Source of the DNA: an uncultured Clostridia bacterium
GTDB lineage: Bacteria; Bacillota; Clostridia; Oscillospirales; Oscillospiraceae
Reading direction: 5' to 3'
Assembly: GCA_947306975.1 (NCBI GenBank)
Contig: CAMZHU010000002.1
Span: 1-37,333, forward strand
DNA length: 37,333 bases
A program made the translations under genes and the position numbers. Under the pieces are notes generated by a model that saw only the letters and a list, made by a program, of their open reading frames with translations, did no database searches and was not told where the DNA came from. Below are positions 14,699 through 21,881 of this stretch, piece by piece; position 1 is the first letter of the stretch, and each line of letters opens with the position of its first letter.

Positions 14699-15502
14699 AT
14701 GATATTTCCTGCACTTACATGGGTGCTGCTGGTCGTAGCGGCCGTTATCAGCGCCGTCGGATTCTACAAGTTCATCTGGTTCCTGTCAGTGGGATACGGC
14801 CTGTCCGTAGCGGGTATCGGCGTCGCCATCCTGGTGATATCACTTATCCGCGGAGACCTGACGGTGATTATGGCGGTCCTCTGCGTACTGCTGATCGTCT
14901 ACGGCATACGTCTCGGCGGGTTCCTGCTCGTACGGGAGCTTAAAAGCGCAGCATACAAAAAGACCCTGGATTCCCAGACGGAAAAGCCGGTCCCCATGCC
15001 GGTCAAGATCGTGATCTGGATCTGCGTTGCCGTGCTCTACGTCATGCAGACGTCCCCGGTCTGGTACAGGGAGGCAACGGCTCCGCTCGGAGGGCAGGTG
15101 ACCGCTTGGATCGGCGCGGTCCTCATGGCTGCCGGCATGATCCTGGAGGCCACCGCTGACAGGCAGAAGAGCGCATCCAAGAAGAAAGATCCCCATAAGC
15201 CGGCAATGAACGGGCTCTATAAACTGTGCCGCTGCCCGAACTACTTCGGCGAGATCGTCTTCTGGACGGGCGTGTTCGTTTCCGGATGGGGCATACTCAG
15301 AGGCTGGCAGTGGCTGATCGCCGCTCTCGGTTACGTATGCATATTCTACATCATGGTCAACGGCGCCCAGCGACTCGAAAAACGTCAGAACAAGAATTAC
15401 GGCGAGATGGACGAATACCGCGAGTATGTCGCGAAGACGCCTATCCTGATTCCTTTCGTTCCCGTCTACCATCTCGTCAAAGAGGAGAAAGGGGAAAAAT
15501 GA
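14699..15502 (+). CDS. DUF1295 / steroid 5-alpha-reductase-like membrane protein
   Basis: The 267-residue product has about six or seven membrane helices. Its C-terminal half carries the motif NGLYKLCRCPNYFGE (about residues 173-186). The family of steroid 5-alpha-reductase C-termini, DUF1295 and isoprenylcysteine methyltransferases has R-x-P-N-Y-x-G-E here. It is followed by EKRQNKNYGEMDEYREYV, again typical of DUF1295. Relatives reduce double bonds in steroids or enoyl lipids with NADPH, or methylate lipids; the bacterial DUF1295 proteins are mostly uncharacterised. The start follows a GGGGG-rich ribosome binding site. The stop codon overlaps the next ATG (ATGATGA), so the two are translationally coupled. 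Confidence 0.8.
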   Translation: MIFPALTWVLLVVAAVISAVGFYKFIWFLSVGYGLSVAGIGVAILVISLIRGDLTVIMAVLCVLLIVYGIRLGGFLLVRELKSAAYKKTLDSQTEKPVPMPVKIVIWICVAVLYVMQTSPVWYREATAPLGGQVTAWIGAVLMAAGMILEATADRQKSASKKKDPHKPAMNGLYKLCRCPNYFGEIVFWTGVFVSGWGILRGWQWLIAALGYVCIFYIMVNGAQRLEKRQNKNYGEMDEYREYVAKTPILIPFVPVYHLVKEEKGEK

Positions 15503-16161
15503 TGAGCATCCCGATGGCAATAGTGGATTTCGTTCCCGTCGTCCTGTTCCTTGCAGCGGCCGTTATCCTGCAGAGATGGCTGTACGCGAGGATGAGCAAG
15601 GGCTGCTTCGCTCTGTTCGCAGCCGGTACGATAATGATCGTATGTGCAGGTATCATGAAGGCGACGTGGAAACTGCTCTACGCAGCGGGCATCTGTGATT
15701 TCGAACGACTCAACCTGAGTTTTTTCCCGATGCAGGCCATAGGATTCCTCCTCGCCGGTATCGCTATTGCCGCCCTGCTGGCCTTCCCGCAGGGGAAGAG
15801 AGCAGAAGCGCTTTATACAGCAGCCGCGCCGGCTGTATTCCCGGGAACGATGGTGTTCGTCGCCATGATGGTCCTGGGCAGCTTCGGAATGTGCGGCGGC
15901 CTCGCGCTGACTGCAGCGCGCCAGAAGAAAAAGACCGCTGCGATCCTCTTCGGGGTTTCGTTCCTGTTCATGCTCGCGATGGGGTATCTGTCATCCCGTG
16001 ATTTCACGAAGCCGATACTTAACTGGATGGCGGAGATAGTTAACATTTTCGGAGAGGGCGCGCTCCTGGCCGCAACCGTCATGCTGGTGAAAAAACAGAA
16101 GGCTGTTCCGGAGATTCTTGAGAATCAGGAGGTTTCATATGAAGGAACTGATACTCAGTGA
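15499..16161 (+). CDS. Six-helix membrane protein of unknown function
   Basis: The 220-residue product (first ATG at 15499, second at 15502) has about six hydrophobic segments, beginning with MAIVDFVPVVLFLAAAVIL, connected by short polar loops. I do not recognise a family. The start overlaps the stop codon of the DUF1295 gene, and the 3' end overlaps the next gene by 23 bases, so it is firmly part of the operon. A four-residue basic loop (QKKK) after the fourth or fifth helix and the basic ends suggest standard positive-inside topology. It could be a partner or channel subunit of the neighbouring membrane enzyme, but nothing in the sequence proves this. Confidence 0.8.
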   Translation: MMSIPMAIVDFVPVVLFLAAAVILQRWLYARMSKGCFALFAAGTIMIVCAGIMKATWKLLYAAGICDFERLNLSFFPMQAIGFLLAGIAIAALLAFPQGKRAEALYTAAAPAVFPGTMVFVAMMVLGSFGMCGGLALTAARQKKKTAAILFGVSFLFMLAMGYLSSRDFTKPILNWMAEIVNIFGEGALLAATVMLVKKQKAVPEILENQEVSYEGTDTQ

Positions 16162-16792
16162 ACTCGGCCGTGAGTACACGGTCAAAGAAAGAGATCTCGG
16201 GAAATACCGCGTCCTGAAGAAGTCCGGCATGACCTTCCGTATCTCGTCCTATGATGTCGAGGGGCTCGGATCCATGAGCACAATAGACATGAAGGCGATG
16301 CTCGGGCTCATGCAGATGGAGAGCGTAATACTGACGGCGGAGGAAAAGGATCTCCCGCTTTTCAGCATGGACTTTATCAAAGCCGCGGGGAAGTGTACGC
16401 TGCTGGAGGAATTCTACGACACGATGCTCTCTCCGATAGACACGGAGTCGCAGGACGGATACAGGCTGGTCAAGGCCCGTTACGCTTACCTGCAGAAGTA
16501 CGAGACGGGGAGCCGCTGGTATGACAGCATACGCTATGATTTCACACTCGGAGCTACAGACAAGAGCCTTAAGGAGATGAAAGAGGAGATAACGGCGTCG
16601 TACTTTGCCGCGTACAGGGAGAATGCCGGACGCGCGCCTGCCGTGGATCCCGTCCTTAAGAAAGCGAAGACAGCCGAATATGTGGACGGACTGTTCAGTA
16701 ACGGCGGCCCGGCGGTCGATCAGTTCAAAAAGCTCTTTGGCGAGGAGACCTCGAGAGAGGTGTTCGAGAGATTCGTCTTCTCGTGCAGGTGA
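16139..16792 (+). CDS. Soluble protein of unknown function
   Basis: The 217-residue product is charged and has no signal peptide or membrane segment. I cannot assign a family. The start at 16139 (MKELILSELGREYTV) follows a perfect AGGAGG at 16127-16132 located inside the end of the upstream gene. Visible parts are a region rich in Met and small residues (GSMSTIDMKAMLGLMQMESV), then LPLFSMDFIKAAGKCTLLEE, a segment with several Tyr (ARYAYLQKYETGSRWYDSI), and a helical C-terminus. The pattern LPLFSMDF weakly recalls the PIFGMDF region of ferredoxin-dependent bilin reductases, but one short segment is not enough to call that. Its place between membrane and hydrolase genes is the only functional hint. 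Confidence 0.8.
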   Translation: MKELILSELGREYTVKERDLGKYRVLKKSGMTFRISSYDVEGLGSMSTIDMKAMLGLMQMESVILTAEEKDLPLFSMDFIKAAGKCTLLEEFYDTMLSPIDTESQDGYRLVKARYAYLQKYETGSRWYDSIRYDFTLGATDKSLKEMKEEITASYFAAYRENAGRAPAVDPVLKKAKTAEYVDGLFSNGGPAVDQFKKLFGEETSREVFERFVFSCR

Positions 16793-16809
16793 TTCCCGGA
16801 GCGAACGAA

Positions 16810-17553
16810 ATGACGGAACGGAGATTCGTAAAACATCCCCGTCTGAGAAGGGTCCTGCTGATATCACTCATAGTGCTCATCCTGATCGCTGCAGCGGCTG
16901 TCTATGCGGCGGACTATTACCGCGCCGACGAAGCTGCCGGGTCCTCCATTACAGATCCCGCACCGGGGATACGCGTTGAGACCGGAAAGAGGAGGATCGC
17001 CTTTATCCCGGACAATCCTGAGGCCGGCCTCATATTCTATCCCGGCGGAAAGGTCGAGTATACGGCCTACGCGCCGCTTATGGAGAAGCTTGCTGAAAAA
17101 GGCGTCCTCTGCGTCATCCTGAAGATGCCTTTTAATCTAGCCGTACTGGACGCCAACGCCGCGGAAGGCGTGGCGGACGATTATCCGGAAGTGGATCACT
17201 GGGCGGTCGGCGGACACTCCCTCGGGGGAGCGATGGCAGCATCCTATGCCGCGAAGCATCCCGGAAGCGCCGATGCGCTCGTGCTGCTGGCAGCCTACTC
17301 GACATCAGACCTGACAGGCACCGGGATGAAGGTCATCAGCATCTACGGCACAGAGGACGGCGTCATGAACGCGGGAAGCTATGAGAAATACCGGGGGAAC
17401 CTGCCGGCGGACTTTTCGGAGACCGTGATCGACGGCGGATGCCACTCCTATTTCGGCAACTACGGACTGCAGAAAGGTGACGGCGAGCCCTTCATAAGCA
17501 GAGACGAACAGCAGGACCTGACCGCTTCGACTGTCGCTGGTCTCATATCCTGA
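16810..17553 (+). CDS. Membrane-anchored alpha/beta hydrolase
   Basis: The 247-residue product has a basic N-terminus and one membrane anchor (about residues 13-34, VLLISLIVLILIAAAAVYA), so the catalytic domain probably faces outward. The hydrolase domain has the nucleophile elbow GGHSLGG (Ser137), the acid Asp183 in YGTEDGV and the histidine His212 in GGCHSYFG. This is a complete triad of the alpha/beta-hydrolase 5 type, which includes carboxylesterase-like proteins. The frame begins further upstream, but ATG 16810 with GGAG at 16798-16801 is the likely start. It is the last gene of the tetR operon, ending in a perfect terminator. The substrate is unknown. Confidence 0.88.
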   Translation: MTERRFVKHPRLRRVLLISLIVLILIAAAAVYAADYYRADEAAGSSITDPAPGIRVETGKRRIAFIPDNPEAGLIFYPGGKVEYTAYAPLMEKLAEKGVLCVILKMPFNLAVLDANAAEGVADDYPEVDHWAVGGHSLGGAMAASYAAKHPGSADALVLLAAYSTSDLTGTGMKVISIYGTEDGVMNAGSYEKYRGNLPADFSETVIDGGCHSYFGNYGLQKGDGEPFISRDEQQDLTASTVAGLIS

Positions 17554-17576
17554 AAACCTGTGGAACGTAAATAAGA

Positions 17577-17608
17577 AAGTCCCTGAGATCGTCTGATCTC
17601 AGGGACTT
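17577..17608. terminator. Bidirectional terminator between tetR operon and nitrogen operon
   Basis: A 14-bp perfect stem (AAGTCCCTGAGATC / GATCTCAGGGACTT) with loop GTCT lies between two convergent operons and can end both. Confidence 0.9.
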
Positions 17609-17634
17609 AGTTTCATAGCAGTGTTTTTGGACGG

Positions 17635-18219
17635 TCAGGCGTAGGTGCGTATGATCTCCTCCGCGACCTCCCGCTTAGGCACGCAGCGGTCCATTGCCTG
17701 CTTTTCTATATAACGGTGAGCCCGGGGCTCGTCCATATTCAGCTGTGAGATGAGGAGCCATTTCGCGCGGTTCACTATGCGGATCTCCTCCATCTTCTCC
17801 TCTACGGAGAGAGTCTTCTGCTCCAGTTTTCGCAGCCGTTCCCTTGCGCTCTGCATCCAGCCCAGGGCCAGCAGCACGGTGGAGGAAGAGAGCGGTTTGG
17901 ACAGCGTGAAGACGCCGTGTTCGACGACTTTTCCGCGAACGTCCTCATACAGGTCGGCGCGTACAAGAAGAAGGACGACGGCACCTTTTGATGAGGATAC
18001 GTCTATAGCGAACCTGATGCCGGTGTCGTCGGGCAGGGGGGAGTTTATGATTATGTGGTCGAACGCCTGTTCGCTCCACGCCCTTTTTGCCGCGCTGACG
18101 TTCGAAACGAACCGGACGGGGCTGTAATGGGACCCGTTCAGGAACGACGAGAGAGCAGTATTCAGTTTTTCAGCCGCAGACACGACCAGAACGCTGTATA
18201 CACGCTCTTTCAGGTCCAT
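17635..18219 (-). CDS. ANTAR-domain RNA-binding antiterminator with degenerate receiver domain (NitR-like)
   Basis: The 194-residue product has an N-terminal receiver-like fold (about 7-120), a linking coiled helix (about 122-140) and a C-terminal ANTAR domain (about 140-191, with RAKWLLISQLNMDEPRAHRY and REVAEEII). ANTAR proteins bind RNA hairpins and prevent termination. The receiver lacks the acidic pair after strand 1 (VLVVSAAEKL), and Asn59 stands at the normal phosphorylated Asp position (IIINSPLPDD), while Lys108 is kept. Phosphorylation is therefore unlikely. It is the last gene of the glutamate synthase/glutamine synthetase operon; a similar protein, NitR, is known beside glnA in solventogenic clostridia. 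Terminator hairpins before both nitrogen arms are its probable targets; this is inference. Confidence 0.9.
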   Translation of the reverse strand: MDLKERVYSVLVVSAAEKLNTALSSFLNGSHYSPVRFVSNVSAAKRAWSEQAFDHIIINSPLPDDTGIRFAIDVSSSKGAVVLLLVRADLYEDVRGKVVEHGVFTLSKPLSSSTVLLALGWMQSARERLRKLEQKTLSVEEKMEEIRIVNRAKWLLISQLNMDEPRAHRYIEKQAMDRCVPKREVAEEIIRTYA

Positions 18220-18252
18220 ATAAGCTCCTGTTCTCCGATTCCGCTGCCTATC

Positions 18253-19464
18253 TTACTTTCCGCAGTAAATGTCCAGGATCTCCGTCGGAATATGATCGGA
18301 GATAAAAGCGCTTTCGGCTGCCGCTTTACAGGCCTCCGCATAGTTCTCGGGGAGTTTTTCAAATCCTGAGAGAGTATCCTTGTCGGCTCTGTAGAGATTT
18401 ATGTCGGCAGCCGGCGGCAGCTTCAGTTTCCTGTCGATGCCGTCCAGACCTGCGTATATCAGAAGAGCGAACGCCAGATACGGGTTCGCGCAGGGATCGG
18501 GAGAACGGAGTTCCGCTCTGCGGTATTCGCCGGCTGCAGCCGGGATACGTATGAGCTGGGAGCGGTTCTCTGCTGACCAGGATACATAGCCCGGCGCCTT
18601 GTTCCTTCCCAGCCTCCTGTAGGAATCCTCCGTCGGATTCAGGAAAAGCGTCATGGCGCGGACGTTCGCCAGTATCCCGGCGATCATACAGCTGAACTTT
18701 TCGCTCTCGTCGAATGGCTTTATAGACATGTTTATATGGAAGCCGTTGCCCGGCGCATACTCGATGGGCTTGGGGGAGAAGTCAGCGCAGAGGCCGTTCC
18801 TGTGTGCAACGGTCTTGACAACGCGCTGGAACGTCATGGAATTGCCGGCGGCGGTGAGAGCGTCCGAATAGCGGAAGTCGATCTCGTTCTGGCCCGGACC
18901 CTCTTCATGGTGGGAGCTTTCAGGACGTATGCCCATCTGTTCGAGAGTGAGGCAGATCTCACGGCGCACGTTCTCGCCCTGATCATCGGGAGCGATGTCC
19001 ATGTAGCCTGCTTCATCGCTGGGGGTATGGGTCGGATTGCCTTTCTCGTCAAGGAGGAAGAGATAGAACTCCTGCTCCGAACCGAACGTGAATTCGCAGC
19101 CTCTGGCGCGTGCTTCTGCCACGGCTTTCTTGAGCAGACTGCGGGTGTCGCATTCGAAGGGCGTCCGGTCCGGATAGGTTATGGTCGAGAACATCTGCAC
19201 GACCCGCCCGTGTTCAGGCCGCCACGGGAGCGGCATGAGGGTATCCGGTTCGGGGTGCAGAAGCAGATCGCTGCGGGTCTCGTCCCCAAATCCGGCAATT
19301 GCGGACGCGTCGAAGGCTATGCCGTGTTCAAATGCCCGGGGGAGCTCGTCAGGCATTATGGAAATGTTTTTCTGCCTGCCGAATACATCGCAGAATGCGA
19401 GACGGATGAACTTAACATCCTCTTCCTGCGTGTACTGTATGACTTCTTCCCTGGAATACTTCAT
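18253..19464 (-). CDS. glnA: Glutamine synthetase, type I family
   Basis: Glutamine synthetase joins glutamate and ammonia with ATP. The 403-residue product has the beta-grasp N-terminus (VKFIRLAFCDVFGRQKNISI) and catalytic domain landmarks: metal-ligand motifs EQEFYLF and GQNEIDF, then GNGFHINMS, and the active-site segment NRSQLIRIPAA with AELRSPDPCANPYLAFALLI. It is about 40 residues shorter than classic GlnA (443) and lacks the C-terminal adenylylation Tyr region, as in many clostridial GSI-alpha forms. It lies between the glutamate synthase genes and the ANTAR gene, with gaps of 18 and 33 bases. A separate type III enzyme is encoded in the divergent arm. Confidence 0.95.
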   Translation of the reverse strand: MKYSREEVIQYTQEEDVKFIRLAFCDVFGRQKNISIMPDELPRAFEHGIAFDASAIAGFGDETRSDLLLHPEPDTLMPLPWRPEHGRVVQMFSTITYPDRTPFECDTRSLLKKAVAEARARGCEFTFGSEQEFYLFLLDEKGNPTHTPSDEAGYMDIAPDDQGENVRREICLTLEQMGIRPESSHHEEGPGQNEIDFRYSDALTAAGNSMTFQRVVKTVAHRNGLCADFSPKPIEYAPGNGFHINMSIKPFDESEKFSCMIAGILANVRAMTLFLNPTEDSYRRLGRNKAPGYVSWSAENRSQLIRIPAAAGEYRRAELRSPDPCANPYLAFALLIYAGLDGIDRKLKLPPAADINLYRADKDTLSGFEKLPENYAEACKAAAESAFISDHIPTEILDIYCGK

Positions 19465-19482
19465 GATGTCCTCCTTGAGGTG

Positions 19483-20211
19483 TTAGTTGGGCACATACAT
19501 CTGCATGTACGGATTCTTGCTGTCGGGCGTTACGACAGTGAAGGGGGAGTTGAGAACGGTGTCCGGGTCGTAACCGAAGACGTCGCAGAATCCCTCGATA
19601 TGAGCCTTCAGTTCGGCGATGTCCTCTTCGGACGCCGGCCGTGCTGTGACCTGCTCCGGGAAGACCACGCCGCTGCAGTCGGAGCGAAGGAACATCTTGC
19701 CTCCGTGCATACCGGTGCAGGGATAGAATCCCACGATCTTGTCCCGCGGAGTCTCCAGATTGAGGACTATTATGATGCCGCCCGCCTGGTACTCGCCGAG
19801 GAAACTGCCGGCCTTTCCTCCGATGACGATGACAGGGACCTTTTCCCTGTATTCCTTCATGTGGATACCGGCGCGGTATCCGGCGTTGCCCTTTACATAT
19901 ATCCTGCCGCCGCGCATCGCGTATCCGGCCGCGTCGCCTATATTACCGTGAACTATGATCGTTCCGTCGTTCATTGTATCGCCAACGGCGTCCTGGGCGC
20001 TGCCCATCACGGTGATGGTGCCGCCGTTCAGATAGGCGCCTAGCGCGTTTCCGGGTACGCCGTTAATGACGATGTCCCGGCCGGACATGCCTGCTGCGAT
20101 GAACCGCTGGCCGCAGCATCCGTCAATGACGCAGTCGCCCCCGGTGCTTCTTATGAGTTCGTTCAGAACCTTGTGTTCTACACCGTGCGCCTGTATTTTA
20201 TTAAACATCAT
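19483..20211 (-). CDS. Glutamate synthase GXGXG-domain subunit (GltB3-like)
   Basis: The 242-residue product is mostly the right-handed beta-helix of the C-terminal domain of the glutamate synthase large chain, made from repeated glycine-rich turns (GGTITVMGSAQDAVGD, DGTIIVHGNIGDAAGYAM, GGRIYVKGNAGYRAG). In fused GltB proteins this domain scaffolds the ammonia tunnel between the amidotransferase and synthase sites. Here it is a separate gene, as in archaea and many anaerobes with split glutamate synthase. Its start overlaps the stop of the FAD oxidoreductase gene by 4 bases. A C-terminal tail of about 40 residues (from PASEEDIAELKAHIEGF) extends beyond the helix. Confidence 0.95.
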   Translation of the reverse strand: MMFNKIQAHGVEHKVLNELIRSTGGDCVIDGCCGQRFIAAGMSGRDIVINGVPGNALGAYLNGGTITVMGSAQDAVGDTMNDGTIIVHGNIGDAAGYAMRGGRIYVKGNAGYRAGIHMKEYREKVPVIVIGGKAGSFLGEYQAGGIIIVLNLETPRDKIVGFYPCTGMHGGKMFLRSDCSGVVFPEQVTARPASEEDIAELKAHIEGFCDVFGYDPDTVLNSPFTVVTPDSKNPYMQMYVPN

Positions 20212-21440
20212 ACCACACCTCCAAACTTTTTTCTACGCAGTTCGGGAGAAAAAGCCGTCGTGGTCGCGGCTTTTTTCAGCACTTCGAAGTTCAGCGAGGA
20301 AATGGGGGTCTTTTCACGGATCAGCGAGGTGTATATACCTGCCCGTTCCTCGAGCCCTATCAGGATGAAACCTTTCAGTACATCGTCCTTGGTGAAAAGA
20401 CGCTTGAGCGATTTCTCGCCCTTTTCCTCATACATCTCGCCTTCATAGGTGCCGGCTGTCATAGCGTGGAACCCGAAGAATCCGATGGAGTTCATGGGCA
20501 TGCCCTTGCCGAAGACTTCGTCGCCGCCGGCCATGTTTATCCCAGCCGCACGTCCCTGCATATATGCATTTGGAAGGATGGCGAGCACTCTGTTCTGACC
20601 GAGGGAGATATCGTATCCTTCGGCGCAGTCACCGGCCGCATAGATGCAGGGCACAGACGTCTCCATCCGTTCACTCACTACTATGCCGCGGTTCACTTCG
20701 CCGCCGATCTCCTTTATCAGTGAGGTGTTGGCCCGGACGCCCACGGCGAGGACCAGGATATCGAAATGGACGACTTCACCGCTCTTCATGACGGCGCAGG
20801 TCCCGTCGAACCTTACGACGCTGTCGCTGAGGAGGAACTTGATCCCGTGCGATTCCAGGTGACTCTGCATTATTGCCGCGCACTCGTTGTCCAGGATGCT
20901 CGACAGGACACGGCCGGCGAGATCACAGACCGTTATGCCGGCGACCCTGCCGCAAAGGCCCTCGGCACACTTCATGCCTATGAGGCCGGCTCCTACGATG
21001 AGGACCTTGGAGTCCGGACCCACGGCCCTGTCAAGTTGAATGGCGTCGTCGAGCGTCATGAAGGAATAGCTCTCCGGTACGGTGTCGAGCCCTTCGAAGG
21101 GAGGGACGAAGGGGCAGGAACCCGCCGCGACACAGAGAGCGTCGTAAGGGATGACCGTACCGTCGTCCAGTTCTACTGTTTTCGCCCCGCTGTCTATATG
21201 CACCGCTTTTCTGCCGAAGTGCACTTTCGCGCCGTTGCGCTCATAGAAGCCCGGGGCGCGGTAGCGCATGCGTTCCAGATCAGTTTTGCCTTCGAGATAG
21301 TAGGAAATGAGGGGACGGCAGTATACGTCGTGCTCTTCTTCAGAAATGACGGTGATGGGGCCTTCGTGGTCGATGCTTCTTATTCCCTCGATGCATCCCG
21401 CCGAAGCGACGCCGTTTCCTATGATCACGTAGTTCTTCAC
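20208..21440 (-). CDS. FAD/NAD(P)-dependent oxidoreductase subunit of the glutamate synthase operon
   Basis: The 410-residue product is a pyridine nucleotide-disulfide oxidoreductase fold: FAD motif VIIGNGVASAGCIEGI at the N-terminus, a second nucleotide motif VLIVGAGLIGMKCAEGL near residue 150, and the FAD-binding IYAAGDCAE. The sequence between (VYCRPLISYYLEGK) matches the NADH:rubredoxin or nitrite-reductase type rather than GltD. It most likely transfers electrons from NAD(P)H to the neighbouring ferredoxin-like subunit for glutamate synthesis. The start overlaps the ferredoxin gene stop by 4 bases (ATGA), and the stop overlaps the GXGXG gene. It is not a classical GltD; the coenzyme preference is not evident. 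Confidence 0.88.
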   Translation of the reverse strand: MKNYVIIGNGVASAGCIEGIRSIDHEGPITVISEEEHDVYCRPLISYYLEGKTDLERMRYRAPGFYERNGAKVHFGRKAVHIDSGAKTVELDDGTVIPYDALCVAAGSCPFVPPFEGLDTVPESYSFMTLDDAIQLDRAVGPDSKVLIVGAGLIGMKCAEGLCGRVAGITVCDLAGRVLSSILDNECAAIMQSHLESHGIKFLLSDSVVRFDGTCAVMKSGEVVHFDILVLAVGVRANTSLIKEIGGEVNRGIVVSERMETSVPCIYAAGDCAEGYDISLGQNRVLAILPNAYMQGRAAGINMAGGDEVFGKGMPMNSIGFFGFHAMTAGTYEGEMYEEKGEKSLKRLFTKDDVLKGFILIGLEERAGIYTSLIREKTPISSLNFEVLKKAATTTAFSPELRRKKFGGVV

Positions 21441-21877
21441 TCGACAGCACCTCTTTCCTCATACACGATGGCCTTGTTGGGACAGCCTTTCACGCAGGCG
21501 GGCTCGCCGCATGCGTTCTGAAGGCAGAGTTCACACTTCTGCATGACACCGTCCTCGTTCGGCGCCAGAGCGCCGTAAGGGCAGACCAGAACGCAGGTAA
21601 AGCAGCCTACGCACTTGTCCTTGTCGATCTGCATGACGCCGTCGTTCATGGTGATGGCCCCGGCTATGCAGCTCTTGACACACATTGGATCCGTACAGTG
21701 ACGGCAGGACACAGCGTAGGAGATTTTTTCATCGCCTTCCACGTGTATCCTCGGATAGATCGGCTTGCCCTTGAGGGCATAGGCCATGTCGGTCATGCCG
21801 GAATTGGCGAAAGCGCAGTTGTACTCGCAGAGGTGGCAGCCCAGACACCACTCTTCATTAACATATACCCGTTTCAT
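21437..21877 (-). CDS. Four-cluster 4Fe-4S ferredoxin-type electron-transfer subunit
   Basis: The 146-residue product contains sixteen or so cysteines in four CxxCxxCxxxC-like clusters. Cys11-Cys14-Cys17-Cys21 come first, then SCRHCTDPMCVKSC, then CVGCFTCVLVCP, and CELCLQNACGEPACVKGCP. This is the HycB/CooF/DmsB-type polyferredoxin fold. In this operon it probably carries electrons between the FAD oxidoreductase and the Fe-S clusters of the synthase subunit. It starts 4 bases after the GltB2 stop codon. Related genes accompany split glutamate synthase in other anaerobes, so the association is not unique; the exact electron route is inference. Confidence 0.92.
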   Translation of the reverse strand: MKRVYVNEEWCLGCHLCEYNCAFANSGMTDMAYALKGKPIYPRIHVEGDEKISYAVSCRHCTDPMCVKSCIAGAITMNDGVMQIDKDKCVGCFTCVLVCPYGALAPNEDGVMQKCELCLQNACGEPACVKGCPNKAIVYEERGAVE

Positions 21878-21881
21878 ATGA

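Noticed and set aside
18736-20043. 435-codon open frame on the plus strand opposite glnA and the GXGXG gene
   Set aside because: It lies entirely antisense to two clearly real genes, crosses their boundary, resembles no family and has no suitable ribosome binding site; it results from codon bias of the real genes.
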